Shown here one piece after another: positions 17,036 through 25,408 of a stretch of 64,000 nucleotides of DNA. The notes beneath the pieces are model-generated. The model was not told the DNA's origin and did no database searches. It saw nothing but the letters and a program-made list of their open reading frames with translations. The stretch spans positions 62,001-126,000 of the forward strand of contig NZ_JAENHO010000013.1 in assembly GCF_016785085.1 (NCBI RefSeq). Reading direction: 5' to 3'. The position numbers and the translations under genes are program-made. Within the stretch, counting starts at the first letter, position 1. Each line of letters begins with the position of its first letter. The stretch comes from Paractinoplanes lichenicola. GTDB taxonomy: Bacteria > Actinomycetota > Actinomycetes > Mycobacteriales > Micromonosporaceae.

Positions 17036-18100
17036 TCAGCCGTTCTTCGTCGCGCTCAGGATGCCCTGCAGGGGCAGCGCGTCGGGCGGCAGCGAAGCCG
17101 GGTCCTGCGACGTCTCGCGCGTGACCGTGAACCCCGCCTCCTGCAGCCAGCCGCGGAACGTGGACAGCTTCTGTGGCCCGCCCTGCCCCGTCGCGCAGCC
17201 GAGGAAGAAGGACGGGTAGTAGTCGACGCTGCGGGATTCCTTGAGGTCCTCGGCATAGATCGGCACCAGGATGTGGACCTGCCCGCCGGCCTCGAGCGAC
17301 TTGTGCACCTCGCCGAGGATCTTGAGCGCCTCGGCCTTGTCGAACATGTTGAGGAAGTGCTTGATCAAAACCACGTCGAAGCCCCGGGGTACGCCGTCGA
17401 AGACGTCACCGCCGATGAAGGACGACTCACCGTCCACGCCGTGCTCCCGGAAGTTGCGCAGGCACTCCTCGCGCTTGTCCGGCAGGTCGAAGGTGGTCAC
17501 CCGCAGCCCGGGCGAGCCCTTGAACCGGTGGGTGTGGATGGCGCCGAGACCGGTGTGCCCGGCCAGGTCGAGCACCTGCGCGCCGGCCGGGATGTCGATC
17601 GCGCCGAAGAACCAGGGGTCGATGCGGCCGGTGACCGAGTCCATCAGCCGCGACCAGGATTCGCGCAGGTCGGCGTGGACGCCCATCGCGCCGTAGAGGT
17701 CGCCCTGGAAGCCGTAGAGCTCCCTGAGCCCGACGGGGGCGCCGGTCCGCACGCTGTCGGTGAGGTAGTAGAGCTGCCGGAGCGTGGTGACCTTGATCTT
17801 GTCCATGAAGGCGAGCACCCGCTGCAGGTCCACGTCCGCCACGTCCGCGAGCGCGCCCAGGGAGTACGTGCCGGCGGTCTCGTCGTGCTCGACGAAGCCC
17901 TCCTTGACCGGCAGGTAGAGCAGCTGTTCGACCGCGTCCGGCTTGGCCCCGACGGTGGCGCCGAGCTCCGCCGCGGTCCGGCCCGGCTTGTCCCGCAGCG
18001 CGTCGATCAGGCCGAGCTCGAAGCAGGACAGCAGGTTCATGAAGCGCGCGGGCCCGACCATGTATTCGCGGAACCGGGCGAGCGTGGCTTGTGCAGTCAT
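17036..18100 (-). CDS. SAM-dependent O-methyltransferase with N-terminal dimerisation domain
   Basis: 354-residue class I methyltransferase of the plant-COMT/polyketide OMT type (Methyltransf_2). A winged-helix dimerisation region (about 1-110) is followed by the SAM-binding motif VLDLAGHTGLGAIHTHRF, in which the usual DxGxGxG is altered to DLAGHTG, then FIGGDVFDGVP and DVVLIKHFLNMFDK. Start at ATG 18100 is supported by GAAGGGAA just upstream; longer in-frame starts lack a site. It is probably cotranscribed with the FAD monooxygenase and divergent from a second methyltransferase, with a palindrome between them. Confidence 0.9.
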   Translation of the reverse strand: MTAQATLARFREYMVGPARFMNLLSCFELGLIDALRDKPGRTAAELGATVGAKPDAVEQLLYLPVKEGFVEHDETAGTYSLGALADVADVDLQRVLAFMDKIKVTTLRQLYYLTDSVRTGAPVGLRELYGFQGDLYGAMGVHADLRESWSRLMDSVTGRIDPWFFGAIDIPAGAQVLDLAGHTGLGAIHTHRFKGSPGLRVTTFDLPDKREECLRNFREHGVDGESSFIGGDVFDGVPRGFDVVLIKHFLNMFDKAEALKILGEVHKSLEAGGQVHILVPIYAEDLKESRSVDYYPSFFLGCATGQGGPQKLSTFRGWLQEAGFTVTRETSQDPASLPPDALPLQGILSATKNG

Positions 18101-18117
18101 GACACATTCCCTTCGAG

Positions 18118-18138
18118 CCGGAATTTGTATTCCGGAAT
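18118..18138. promoter_or_regulatory. Palindromic operator between divergent methyltransferase genes
   Basis: CCGGAAT-TTGT-ATTCCGG (18118-18135), a perfect 7-base inverted repeat, overlapped on its right by the 10-base palindrome ATTCCGGAAT (18129-18138). It lies 18 bases upstream of the minus-strand methyltransferase and inside the 194-base divergent region. The binding protein is not known. Confidence 0.55.
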
Positions 18139-18294
18139 CGATGACCGACGCTACGGACGCGAATTCGACGCCCGCTCGAGCGTTCCTCGAACGGCGCTCG
18201 GACAACGCTCATTCATCTGGTCGGCGCCGGGGCCCGGATGCTAATAACTGAGGGCGCTCAATTCGTGGAAAGAAAGAATGAGGAGCTCTGGGCC

Positions 18295-18975
18295 ATGTCT
18301 TCGACCTTGGAATCGGACGCTGTCGCAACGACGCTGGAACGGCTGCTGACAGCCGAGGACAAGCAGGATCTGGCGGCCGCCTGGAAGGCCGCCGGGGTGG
18401 ATCTGCGCGGGGAGTTTCCCGCCGAGATGAGCGCCGCCGAGATGGCGGAGCGCACCAAGGACATCATCATGTCCGTGTCCAGGCCGGGCGGGCAGCTGCT
18501 CTACCTGCTCACCCGGACCCTGCGGGCGCGGACCGTCGTCGAGTTCGGCACCTCCTTCGGGATCTCGACGCTCTATCTGGCGGCCGCGGTGCGCGACAAC
18601 GGCGGCGGTCAGGTGATCACGACCGAGCTGCAGCCGGACAAGGCCCGGCAGGCGACGGAGAACTTCGCCGCCGCCGGACTGGCCGATCTCGTCGACGTCC
18701 GGCTCGGCGACGCCCGGGAGACCCTGCGGGAGCTGCCGGACGACGTCGACATGCTGCTGCTCGACGGGTGGCTCGACCTTCGGCTGCCGATCCTGCGGGT
18801 GGTGGAACCCCGGCTGCGGCCGGGCGCCCTGGTCGTGATCGACGACGTCGACCTGGACATCGGCCGCGGGGTCTACGCGGAGTTCCGCGACTACATCAGC
18901 GACCCGGCCAACGGGTACTTCTCGCTGACGCTCCCGGTTCACCAGGGCGTTCAGCTGGCCCTCAAGCTGGGCTGA
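18295..18975 (+). CDS. O-methyltransferase, CCoAOMT-like
   Basis: 226-residue class I methyltransferase related to the caffeoyl-CoA/catechol O-methyltransferase group. The SAM site is VVEFGTSFGISTLYLAAA, with the acidic residue in TTELQPDKARQA and the metal/catalytic region in DMLLLDGWLDLRLPIL and VVIDDVDLD. Members act on vicinal hydroxyls with a divalent metal. ATG 18295 is chosen because GAGGAG stands about 9 bases before it. The gene ends in a strong hairpin at 18982. It is one of three methyltransferases around the type III PKS. Confidence 0.88.
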   Translation: MSSTLESDAVATTLERLLTAEDKQDLAAAWKAAGVDLRGEFPAEMSAAEMAERTKDIIMSVSRPGGQLLYLLTRTLRARTVVEFGTSFGISTLYLAAAVRDNGGGQVITTELQPDKARQATENFAAAGLADLVDVRLGDARETLRELPDDVDMLLLDGWLDLRLPILRVVEPRLRPGALVVIDDVDLDIGRGVYAEFRDYISDPANGYFSLTLPVHQGVQLALKLG

Positions 18976-18981
18976 CATGCG

Positions 18982-19013
18982 AAGAGCCGGCCGCGGGACC
19001 GCGGCCGGCTCTT
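18982..19013. terminator. Strong bidirectional hairpin between convergent genes
   Basis: A perfect 14-base GC-rich stem (AAGAGCCGGCCGCG and its complement) closes on the 4-base loop GGAC. The arms begin with AA and end with TT. It stands 7 bases after the methyltransferase stop and 10 bases before the acyltransferase stop, so it can serve both genes. Confidence 0.8.
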
Positions 19014-19022
19014 TCGGCGGGG

Positions 19023-20345
19023 CTAGCGGGCCGCCGCGAGAACCAGCGCGATGCTCGCGTCGGCGAGACGCTCCGCGCGCTCGCGGGACACGGCCCCGTC
19101 GATGTGGGTGAAGTTCCACGAGAGCCGGCCCTGGCTGGTGGACACCGAGGAACCGAGGTAGCCGACCACCGAGATGCCGCCCACGAACTGCGCCCCGGAC
19201 AGCCGCCACGCGCCGAGCCCGGCCGGGAACTCGAACCGCCCGATGTTGGACACGAAGAAGTTGAAGGGCCCGTTCTCCTCGATGTATCGGACGAAGGGCT
19301 CGCAGTCCGCCACACCGGCCGGGCCCTGGACGGCGAGCAGGTCGAACACCTCGTACTGCTCGCCGCGGCGGCGGCGCGCGGCCAGGTCGTCGCGGATGAA
19401 CCGGGCCATCGACCAGAGATCGTCCGGCTGGTGGCGCACCACCGAGTGCAACGCCGACACGAAGCAGCCGGCCTCGTCCTCGGGCACCGGACGGGAGAGC
19501 TCGTCGCGCAGGGTGATCGGGGAGCCGACCGCGATGTGCGTGGGTGGCGTGGCGCCGGCCTCGCCGGCGACCGCACAGGCCAGCGCCGCGGCCAGCACCC
19601 CGTGCAGCGTGGCCCCTTCCCGCTTGCACGCGCGCGTGAGCCGGTCGAGCGCGTCGCCGTCGAGCGACCGGTGCAGCATCCGGGTCCGCCGCTGGTCGAA
19701 CGGCACGAACCGCTCCGGCCGGAGCCGGCCCACGTCGCCCGCGGCCGGCTGGTCGCCGGACGGCGCGGCGGGGGCCGTTTGGGGGCGCTCCCGGAAGAGC
19801 GCCTCGAAGGACTCGGGAGCGGGGCCACCGGTGACGGCACTCGAGCCGGGCGCCGGCGGCTCGGCGGCCAGCCGCACCCATTGGCGCAGCAGGGAAAGCG
19901 CGGTCGTCCCGTCGGCGATGCTGTGCGGGACGGTGAGCAGCAGGTCGTGGATCGGCCCGGGCCCGCTGATCAGGACGGCGCGGGCCAGCGGACCGGACCG
20001 CCAGTCGAGGGGCACGGTCAGCTCGTGGCCGTCCACCTCGCCGACCCAGCGCGCGTCGTCGAAATCGGCCGGATACACCTCGCGCAGCGGGATCGGCCGG
20101 TCCGTCGGCACGAACCGCGGCCCCTCCCCCGGCCGTTCCGCGATGGCCGCCCGCAAACGCGGGTGCCGGTCCTGCAGCGCGCCGAGCGCGGTGCGCAGCG
20201 CCTCCGCCGAGAGCTCCCCCTCGATGCGGACCCGGGCGCAGACGTTGAGCGTCGACAGCTGATCGATGATCCAGTACCAGCGTTCGCCCGGGCTCAATTC
20301 GCGTGACATGGTGACGTATTCGGTCAGAGCGCTAGGTGCATTCAT
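19023..20345 (-). CDS. Condensation-domain/PapA5-like acyltransferase
   Basis: 440-residue stand-alone protein of the condensation/acyltransferase superfamily (chloramphenicol acetyltransferase fold). The catalytic HxxxD is seen as H-S-I-A-D in LLLTVPHSIADGTTALSL, and the C-terminal floor-loop region reads NFFVSNIGRFEFP. PapA5-type proteins esterify alcohols with acyl groups taken from carrier proteins or CoA. ATG 20345 has GGGGAG 9 bases upstream, and the longer frame lacks a site. Position beside the type III PKS suggests acylation of its product; a link between the type I and type III chains is possible but speculative. Confidence 0.82.
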   Translation of the reverse strand: MNAPSALTEYVTMSRELSPGERWYWIIDQLSTLNVCARVRIEGELSAEALRTALGALQDRHPRLRAAIAERPGEGPRFVPTDRPIPLREVYPADFDDARWVGEVDGHELTVPLDWRSGPLARAVLISGPGPIHDLLLTVPHSIADGTTALSLLRQWVRLAAEPPAPGSSAVTGGPAPESFEALFRERPQTAPAAPSGDQPAAGDVGRLRPERFVPFDQRRTRMLHRSLDGDALDRLTRACKREGATLHGVLAAALACAVAGEAGATPPTHIAVGSPITLRDELSRPVPEDEAGCFVSALHSVVRHQPDDLWSMARFIRDDLAARRRRGEQYEVFDLLAVQGPAGVADCEPFVRYIEENGPFNFFVSNIGRFEFPAGLGAWRLSGAQFVGGISVVGYLGSSVSTSQGRLSWNFTHIDGAVSRERAERLADASIALVLAAAR

Positions 20346-20360
20346 GGCAGCCACTCCCCA

Positions 20361-20392
20361 TAACTTCCGCACTGGATAGCCGGAGGAAGTTA
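20361..20392. promoter_or_regulatory. Inverted repeat in divergent acyltransferase/P450 promoter
   Basis: TAACTTCC (20361-20368) and GGAAGTTA (20385-20392) form perfect 8-base arms about 24 bases centre to centre, just upstream of the acyltransferase start and about 110 bases before the P450 start. It fits a dimeric repressor or activator site; identity unknown. Confidence 0.5.
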
Positions 20393-20500
20393 GCAGCGCC
20401 GGATCGAGTATCGGTCGAGGGCGAATGGTTCAGTCGTTCTCAAGCGTCTTCTGGTGGCATTCCGCGTTCGGAGTCTCATTTCGCCAGGAGGACCGCCGGC

Positions 20501-21760
20501 ATGACCGATACGACGCTCGAACAACCCACCGTCCCGCTGTTTCCCATCGACCCGCTGGGCACCGACCGGCACGGTGAGGCAGCCCAGATGCGCGACCTCG
20601 GCCCGGTCGTGCGCGCCGTGCTTCCCGGCGGCGTCCGCATGTGGGTGGTCACCGACTACACGCTGCTCGCCGAGCTCACCGCCGACCCGCGGGTGGGCCG
20701 GGACTGGCGCAACTGGACGGCCCTCCGCCGGGGCGAGGTCCCCGACGACTGGCCGCTGCTCGGCATGATCCGGCTGAACAACCTGATGGCCCGCGACGGC
20801 GCCGAGCACCGGCGGCTGCGCCGCCCGCTGACCCGCCACTTCACGCGGGCCCGGGTCGAGCGCATGGCCCCGCGCATCGACCAGATCGTGGCCACCATGC
20901 TCGACGACCTGCCCCGCCAGGTCGCCGCGGACGGCACGGTCGACCTGCGGCGGCACTACGCGTACCCGTTCCCCATGCAGGTGATCTGCGAGCTCATCGG
21001 CGTGCCCGAACAGTGGTGGGCACGCTTCCGCGCGCTGATCGACACCGTCATCCGCGCCGACACGACCGCCGAGCAGTTCGTCGCGGCCCAGCAGGAGCGG
21101 CACGAGTTGTTCCAGCGCCTGTTCGCCATGCGGCGCGCCGAGCCGGCGGACGACCTGACCAGCGCGCTGCTGACCGACGACGGTGACGAGGCCGAGGACG
21201 CGTTCACCGACGAGGAGCTCGAGGACACGCTGTGGACGCTCATCGGCGCCGGCCACGAGACCTCGATCAGCCTGATCGTCAACGCCACCCGCGCCCTGCT
21301 CACCCACCCGGAGCAGCTGGCGATGGTTCGCGCCGGCGACCGCGGCACCTGGGGCCAGGTCATCGAGGAGACCCTGCGCTGGGACTCCCCCGTGGGCAAC
21401 TTCCCGGCCCGGTTCCCGACCGAGGACGTCACGGTGGCCGGCGTCACGATCCCCAAGGGCGACGCCATCCTGGCCCCCTGGAGCGGCGTCAACCGTGACC
21501 CGCAGCAGTACGGCGAGACCGCCGACCGGTTCGACATCACCCGGCCCGTCAAGCGGCACCTGGCGTTCGGCAGCGGGCCGCACGTCTGCATCGGACCCGC
21601 GCTGGCCCGGCTGGAGGGGATGGCCGCGCTGCCCCCGCTGTTCGCCCGCTACCCCGAGCTGCGGCTCGCCGTCGACCCCGCCGAGCTGACCGCGGTCCCG
21701 TCGATCTTCTCCAACTCCGTCACCGGCCTGCCCGTCCACCTGGGTCCCGAGCAGCGCTGA
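20501..21760 (+). CDS. Cytochrome P450
   Basis: 419-residue soluble bacterial P450. The oxygen-activation helix is GAGHETS (249-255), the K-helix ExxR is E290-R293, and the haem loop is FGSGPHVCIGPALAR with ligand Cys363. ATG 20501 follows AGGAGG (20487-20492). It stands directly upstream of the RppA-like synthase, an arrangement also known for flaviolin-type loci in which the P450 oxidises or couples the naphthalene product. Such a role here is inferred. The gene ends in a long perfect hairpin. Confidence 0.93.
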   Translation: MTDTTLEQPTVPLFPIDPLGTDRHGEAAQMRDLGPVVRAVLPGGVRMWVVTDYTLLAELTADPRVGRDWRNWTALRRGEVPDDWPLLGMIRLNNLMARDGAEHRRLRRPLTRHFTRARVERMAPRIDQIVATMLDDLPRQVAADGTVDLRRHYAYPFPMQVICELIGVPEQWWARFRALIDTVIRADTTAEQFVAAQQERHELFQRLFAMRRAEPADDLTSALLTDDGDEAEDAFTDEELEDTLWTLIGAGHETSISLIVNATRALLTHPEQLAMVRAGDRGTWGQVIEETLRWDSPVGNFPARFPTEDVTVAGVTIPKGDAILAPWSGVNRDPQQYGETADRFDITRPVKRHLAFGSGPHVCIGPALARLEGMAALPPLFARYPELRLAVDPAELTAVPSIFSNSVTGLPVHLGPEQR

Positions 21761-21769
21761 GACCGCCGG

Positions 21770-21802
21770 CAGCCCTTGACCTGACCATCAGGTCAAGGGC
21801 TG
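21770..21802. terminator. Perfect 15-bp hairpin after the P450 gene
   Basis: CAGCCCTTGACCTGA, a 3-base loop CCA, then its exact complement. It starts 10 bases after the P450 stop. No T-run follows, as is usual in actinomycetes. It probably terminates the P450 transcript and isolates the synthase promoter. Confidence 0.75.
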
Positions 21803-21859
21803 TCCGTCTGAGGGCTCCAGCGCGCGCCGAGCCGATCACAAGCGCGGCGGGTGAGGGTG

Positions 21860-21891
21860 CTGAGGTGTCGAACTTCTAGCCGACTCCTCAG
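21860..21891. promoter_or_regulatory. Inverted repeat upstream of the type III PKS gene
   Basis: Arms CTGAGGTGTCG (21860-21870) and CGACTCCTCAG (21881-21891) match at 10 of 11 positions with a 10-base spacer and end 18 bases before the ATG. It could be an operator or an RNA hairpin near the ribosome-binding site. Confidence 0.5.
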
Positions 21892-21909
21892 AAGGTGGAC
21901 CCCACGGAT

Positions 21910-23001
21910 ATGGCAACGATCTGCAAGCCGTCGGTAGATGTGCCGGAATACGTCATCACCATGGAAGAGACTCTGCGGTTCGCCGAGGAGACCCACCACG
22001 GCAAGCCGCAGCTGCCGCTGGCGCTCCGGCTGATCAGGAACACCGGCGTGCGGAAGCGGCACATCGTCCGGCCGATCGAGGAGACGCTGCGTCACCCCGG
22101 CTTCGAGGAGCGCAACCGGATCTTCGAGGCCGAGGCCAAGAAGCGCTGCCCCCGGGTCATCGAGCAGGCCCTGGCGAACGCCCGACTGAGCGCCCGCGAC
22201 ATCGACGCCATCATCTTCGTGTCCTGCACCGGGTTCATGATGCCGTCGATGACGGCCTGGCTGATCAACAACATGGGCTTCCGCACCGACACCCGGCAGA
22301 TCCCCATCGCCCAGCTGGGCTGTGCCGCCGGCGGCGCCGCGATCAACCGGGCCCACGACTTCTGCACCGCGTACCCGCAGAGCAACGTCCTGATCGTCTC
22401 GTGCGAGCTGTGCTCGCTGTGCTACCAGCCCGAGGACGACGGCATCGCCTCGCTGCTGTCGGACGGGCTGTTCGGCGACGCGGTGGCGGCCGCCGTGGTG
22501 CGCGGGACGGGCGGCACCGGGATGGCGCTGGAGCGCAACGCCTCGCACATCATCCCCGGCACCGAGGACTGGATCTCCTACGCCGTACGCTCCACCGGCT
22601 TCCACTTCCAGCTGGACCGCCGGGTGCCCGGAACGATGGAGCCGCTCGCCCCGGTGCTGCGCGACCTCGCCCGCAGCCACGGCTGGGACATCGCCCGCCT
22701 CGACTTCTACATCATCCACGCGGGCGGCCCGCGCATCCTCGCCGACCTGAGCAAGTTCCTGGGCGTCGACCTGCACATGTTCCGGCACAGCTGGGCCACG
22801 CTCACCGAGTACGGCAACATCGCCAGCGCGGTCGTCCTCGACGCCCTGCGCCGGCTCTTCGAGGAGGACACGGTCACCCCGGACGCCACCGGCGTGATCG
22901 CCGGCTTCGGCCCCGGCATCACCGCGGAGATGGCCGTCGGCAGCTGGCGCATGCCGGTTCCCGCGAGCGCACGCCGCCTGGCCGTGCCGGCATCCCGGTA
23001 A
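21910..23001 (+). CDS. rppA: Type III polyketide synthase, 1,3,6,8-tetrahydroxynaphthalene synthase (RppA-like)
   Basis: 363-residue chalcone-synthase-fold enzyme. It carries the catalytic triad at exactly the positions known for bacterial THN synthases: Cys138 (QLGCAAGG), His270 (YIIHAGGPRI) and Asn303 (EYGNIASA), and also the second cysteine Cys106 (SCTGFMMP) typical of THNS. RppA condenses five malonyl-CoA to THN, which autoxidises to flaviolin. The start MATICKP at ATG 21910 is the standard RppA start; a GTG at 21895 would add five residues without support. An O-methyltransferase follows after 10 bases, so methylated naphthols are expected. Confidence 0.94.
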   Translation: MATICKPSVDVPEYVITMEETLRFAEETHHGKPQLPLALRLIRNTGVRKRHIVRPIEETLRHPGFEERNRIFEAEAKKRCPRVIEQALANARLSARDIDAIIFVSCTGFMMPSMTAWLINNMGFRTDTRQIPIAQLGCAAGGAAINRAHDFCTAYPQSNVLIVSCELCSLCYQPEDDGIASLLSDGLFGDAVAAAVVRGTGGTGMALERNASHIIPGTEDWISYAVRSTGFHFQLDRRVPGTMEPLAPVLRDLARSHGWDIARLDFYIIHAGGPRILADLSKFLGVDLHMFRHSWATLTEYGNIASAVVLDALRRLFEEDTVTPDATGVIAGFGPGITAEMAVGSWRMPVPASARRLAVPASR

Positions 23002-23011
23002 GGAGCAGCAG

Positions 23012-24034
23012 ATGACTGTCAACCAGCCTTCCCCCGGCCGCATCCTGGAGATCGCCAGCGGCTACTGGGCCACCGGCCTGCTCGGCGTGGCCACGGAACA
23101 TGCGCTGTTCACGCTCGTCCACGACGGACTCGACACCGCCGACAGATTGGCCGCGAAGACCGGCATGGCCGTACGCGGCATGCAGACCCTGCTCGACGGG
23201 CTCGTCGGTCTGGGTCTGCTCGAGATCCACCGGGGCACCTACCGCAACAGCGCCGAGGCGGAGCTGTATCTGGTCGCGGGCAAACCCACCGACATCAGCG
23301 GCTTCGCGCAGCTCAAGCTGGCCGAGATGGACAAGCTGGCGGGCCGGCTCGACGTCTTCCGCACCGGCGGCCCGGTGGCGGACCCGATGGTGGAGGTGGC
23401 CGAGAACCCGCACTGGGAGAAGGTCGTCACCGCCATCGCGGGGATCTCGGTCCCCGCCGCGGAGACCGCTGCCCAGGTGCTGGAGCTGGCCGACCGCGAG
23501 GACCTGGCCATCCTCGACGTGGGCGGCGGGTCGGGTGTCTTCGCGTCCGTCTGGCTCGGGCTCAGCCCCACCGCCCGGGTGACCCAGCTCGACTGGGCGC
23601 CGATCAACGCCATCGCGCGCAAGCTGCTCGCGCGGCACTCGGTAGCCGACCGCTTCACCACCCTCGACGGCGACTTCCACACGGTCGAACTCGAAGCCGC
23701 CGCCTACGACGTGGTGCTGTATTCGCACATCGCCCATCAGGAGGGACCCGAGGACAACGTCGCCGTCTTCGCCAAGCTCCGGGCGGCCCTCAAGCCCGGC
23801 GGCTCGCTCGTCGTCTGCGACTACGTCGTGGCCGACGATCGGAGCGGCCCGTCCTTCCCGTTGCTGTTCGCCTCGGAGATGTTGCTGAAGAGCACGAAGG
23901 GCGGAACGTGGCGCCGGGCCGACTACGCCGCCTGGCTCGCGGAGGCCGGCTTCGAGACGGTGTCGTTCCACCCGACCGCGTCCCCCGCCACGCTGGTCAT
24001 CGGCGGGAACGGCCCACTTCATCGGGTAGGGTAG
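23012..24034 (+). CDS. SAM-dependent O-methyltransferase (Methyltransf_2 type)
   Basis: 340-residue methyltransferase with an N-terminal winged-helix dimerisation region (about 1-100; GYWATGLLGVATEHALF) and the SAM motif AILDVGGGSGVFASVWL. The YDVVLYSHIAHQEG and LKPGGSLVVCDYVV segments mark the core. It is coupled to the type III synthase (10-base gap) with its own ATG after AAGGAGCAGC. Acting on THN or its oxidised forms is the most likely job. It is distinct from the two methyltransferases at 17036 and 18295. Confidence 0.9.
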   Translation: MTVNQPSPGRILEIASGYWATGLLGVATEHALFTLVHDGLDTADRLAAKTGMAVRGMQTLLDGLVGLGLLEIHRGTYRNSAEAELYLVAGKPTDISGFAQLKLAEMDKLAGRLDVFRTGGPVADPMVEVAENPHWEKVVTAIAGISVPAAETAAQVLELADREDLAILDVGGGSGVFASVWLGLSPTARVTQLDWAPINAIARKLLARHSVADRFTTLDGDFHTVELEAAAYDVVLYSHIAHQEGPEDNVAVFAKLRAALKPGGSLVVCDYVVADDRSGPSFPLLFASEMLLKSTKGGTWRRADYAAWLAEAGFETVSFHPTASPATLVIGGNGPLHRVG

Positions 24035-24076
24035 TCGGAATCACCGTCCACAGGGGTTGCTAAGCGGAGGTCAGGC

Positions 24077-24898
24077 GTGCCGGTCACTGGCCAACGCGTC
24101 GTGCGGCGGGCATTGGGGCGGCGATTGACGCGGCTGCGCACGGCGTCCGGGATGAGCCGGCGCGATGTGGTGGAGGCCCGGCTGGGCATCTCGGAGCCGA
24201 CGCTGCACCGCATCGAGACGGGCAAGGTGCCGGTCACCGGGGCCAACGTACGCGCGCTGTGCTGGCTCTACGGCGCCGACCAGGGCATCACCGACGCGCT
24301 GGCCGACCTCGCGCTGGGCACGTCGCAGCAGGAGTGGTGGGACGCCAGCCCGGTGATCCCCGAGTGGTTCAAGCTGTACGTCGGGCTGGAGGCGTCCGCG
24401 TCCCGCATGTTCGGCTACGACGGCGAGGTCGTGCCGGGCGAGCTGCAGACCCCGGAGTACGCGCGCGCCATCTTCGGCGCCGAGCAGCCGGTCGACGCGG
24501 AGCTCGCCGAGCGCCACATCAATCTTCGCCTGCAGCGGCAGAAGACGCTTTTCGCCCGCAACCCACCGGTCCGCCTCGTGACGGTGCTCGGCGAGGGCGC
24601 CTTGGCCCGGCCGGTCGGCGGCGAACAGGTGATGAAGGGGCAGATCGAGCACCTGCGGCGGCTGTCCGAGCAGGACACGGTCGACATCCGGGTGCTGCCG
24701 TTCTCGGCCGGGGCGCACGCGGCGATGGCCGGCGCCTTCCGCATCCTCGAGTTCGACGACCCGGACGATCCGGACGTGGTCTACCTCGAATCCCACGTCG
24801 GCGCGCTCTATCTGGAGGAGCAGGTCGAGGTGGACGAATACCGGCGGATCTTCGATCTCATCGGTAAGGACTCCGTGCCGGTCGGAGAGTTCCGCTGA
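24077..24898 (+). CDS. XRE-family regulator with DUF5753 domain
   Basis: 273-residue protein: helix-turn-helix of Cro/CI type (about 10-65; RLRTASGMSRRDVVEARLGISEPTLHRIETG) followed by the DUF5753 domain (about 90-270). Start at GTG 24077 is preceded by GGAGG (24066-24070). Such proteins are commonly paired in actinomycetes with a small DUF397 protein, encoded here convergently at 24905. The pairs influence development and antibiotic production; whether this one touches the neighbouring clusters is not known. Confidence 0.93.
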   Translation: MPVTGQRVVRRALGRRLTRLRTASGMSRRDVVEARLGISEPTLHRIETGKVPVTGANVRALCWLYGADQGITDALADLALGTSQQEWWDASPVIPEWFKLYVGLEASASRMFGYDGEVVPGELQTPEYARAIFGAEQPVDAELAERHINLRLQRQKTLFARNPPVRLVTVLGEGALARPVGGEQVMKGQIEHLRRLSEQDTVDIRVLPFSAGAHAAMAGAFRILEFDDPDDPDVVYLESHVGALYLEEQVEVDEYRRIFDLIGKDSVPVGEFR

Positions 24899-24904
24899 CT
24901 TCGA

Positions 24905-25111
24905 TCAGTCGGACAGGAGCCGGTCGAACTCCCCACGCTTGGCGCCGAACAGGAACGAGTCCCACTCCTCGGTCGTGAACACCACGGTGCCGGCCTCACG
25001 CGCCTTGCTGTTGCGGACCTCGATGAGGCCACCCTGGCGGCGGGCCTCGACGCAACTGCCGCCGTTACCTGTCGACCTGCTGGAAATAATCCACGTGGCT
25101 TCGCTGCTCAT
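24905..25111 (-). CDS. DUF397 protein
   Basis: 68-residue protein with the DUF397 core: WIISSRSTGNGGSCVEAR, then VRNSKAREAGTVVFTTEEWDSFL. ATG 25111 has GGAGGGGC upstream; longer frames do not begin with family sequence. It is the typical partner of the XRE/DUF5753 regulator, 6 bases away and convergent. Confidence 0.9.
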   Translation of the reverse strand: MSSEATWIISSRSTGNGGSCVEARRQGGLIEVRNSKAREAGTVVFTTEEWDSFLFGAKRGEFDRLLSD

Positions 25112-25408
25112 GAGTGCCCCTCCCCCGACGTTGCTTGCTGTGCGTAATCGACGTGCCACGGATCCGCCGTCCGTGCTGACGTGCAAATCAGCACCCCGCA
25201 CGTGCACGCGAATCTTTCACCACGAAAGTGACGGCACTCAGAGTAGCCGAAACCCGGCTCGGATGCATCCTGTCACCGTGACACCTGTCTTCGTGAAATC
25301 TTGCACGGTTCCTGAGCGACTGTCATGATTCCCCTGTGACGCTGGGCGATCCCCCGCCGTGACTCGACAAGCTCCAGCTGGTCCGCCGCAGTTCTGAGAG
25401 GACGGCCT
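25112..25408. other. Intergenic region between DUF397 and GGDEF genes
   Basis: 297 bases with no convincing gene. It must hold the divergent promoters of the two flanking genes. Short palindromes such as GCACGTGC (25198-25205) and CTTTC-ACCAC-GAAAG are seen, none long enough to assign. Confidence 0.5.

Noticed and set aside
15587..18244. 885-codon plus-strand open frame
   Set aside because: It lies antisense to the FAD monooxygenase and methyltransferase genes; no domain is recognisable in it.
21895..21909. Upstream GTG start for the type III PKS
   Set aside because: ATG 21910 gives the standard RppA N-terminus and aligned catalytic numbering (Cys138, His270, Asn303).
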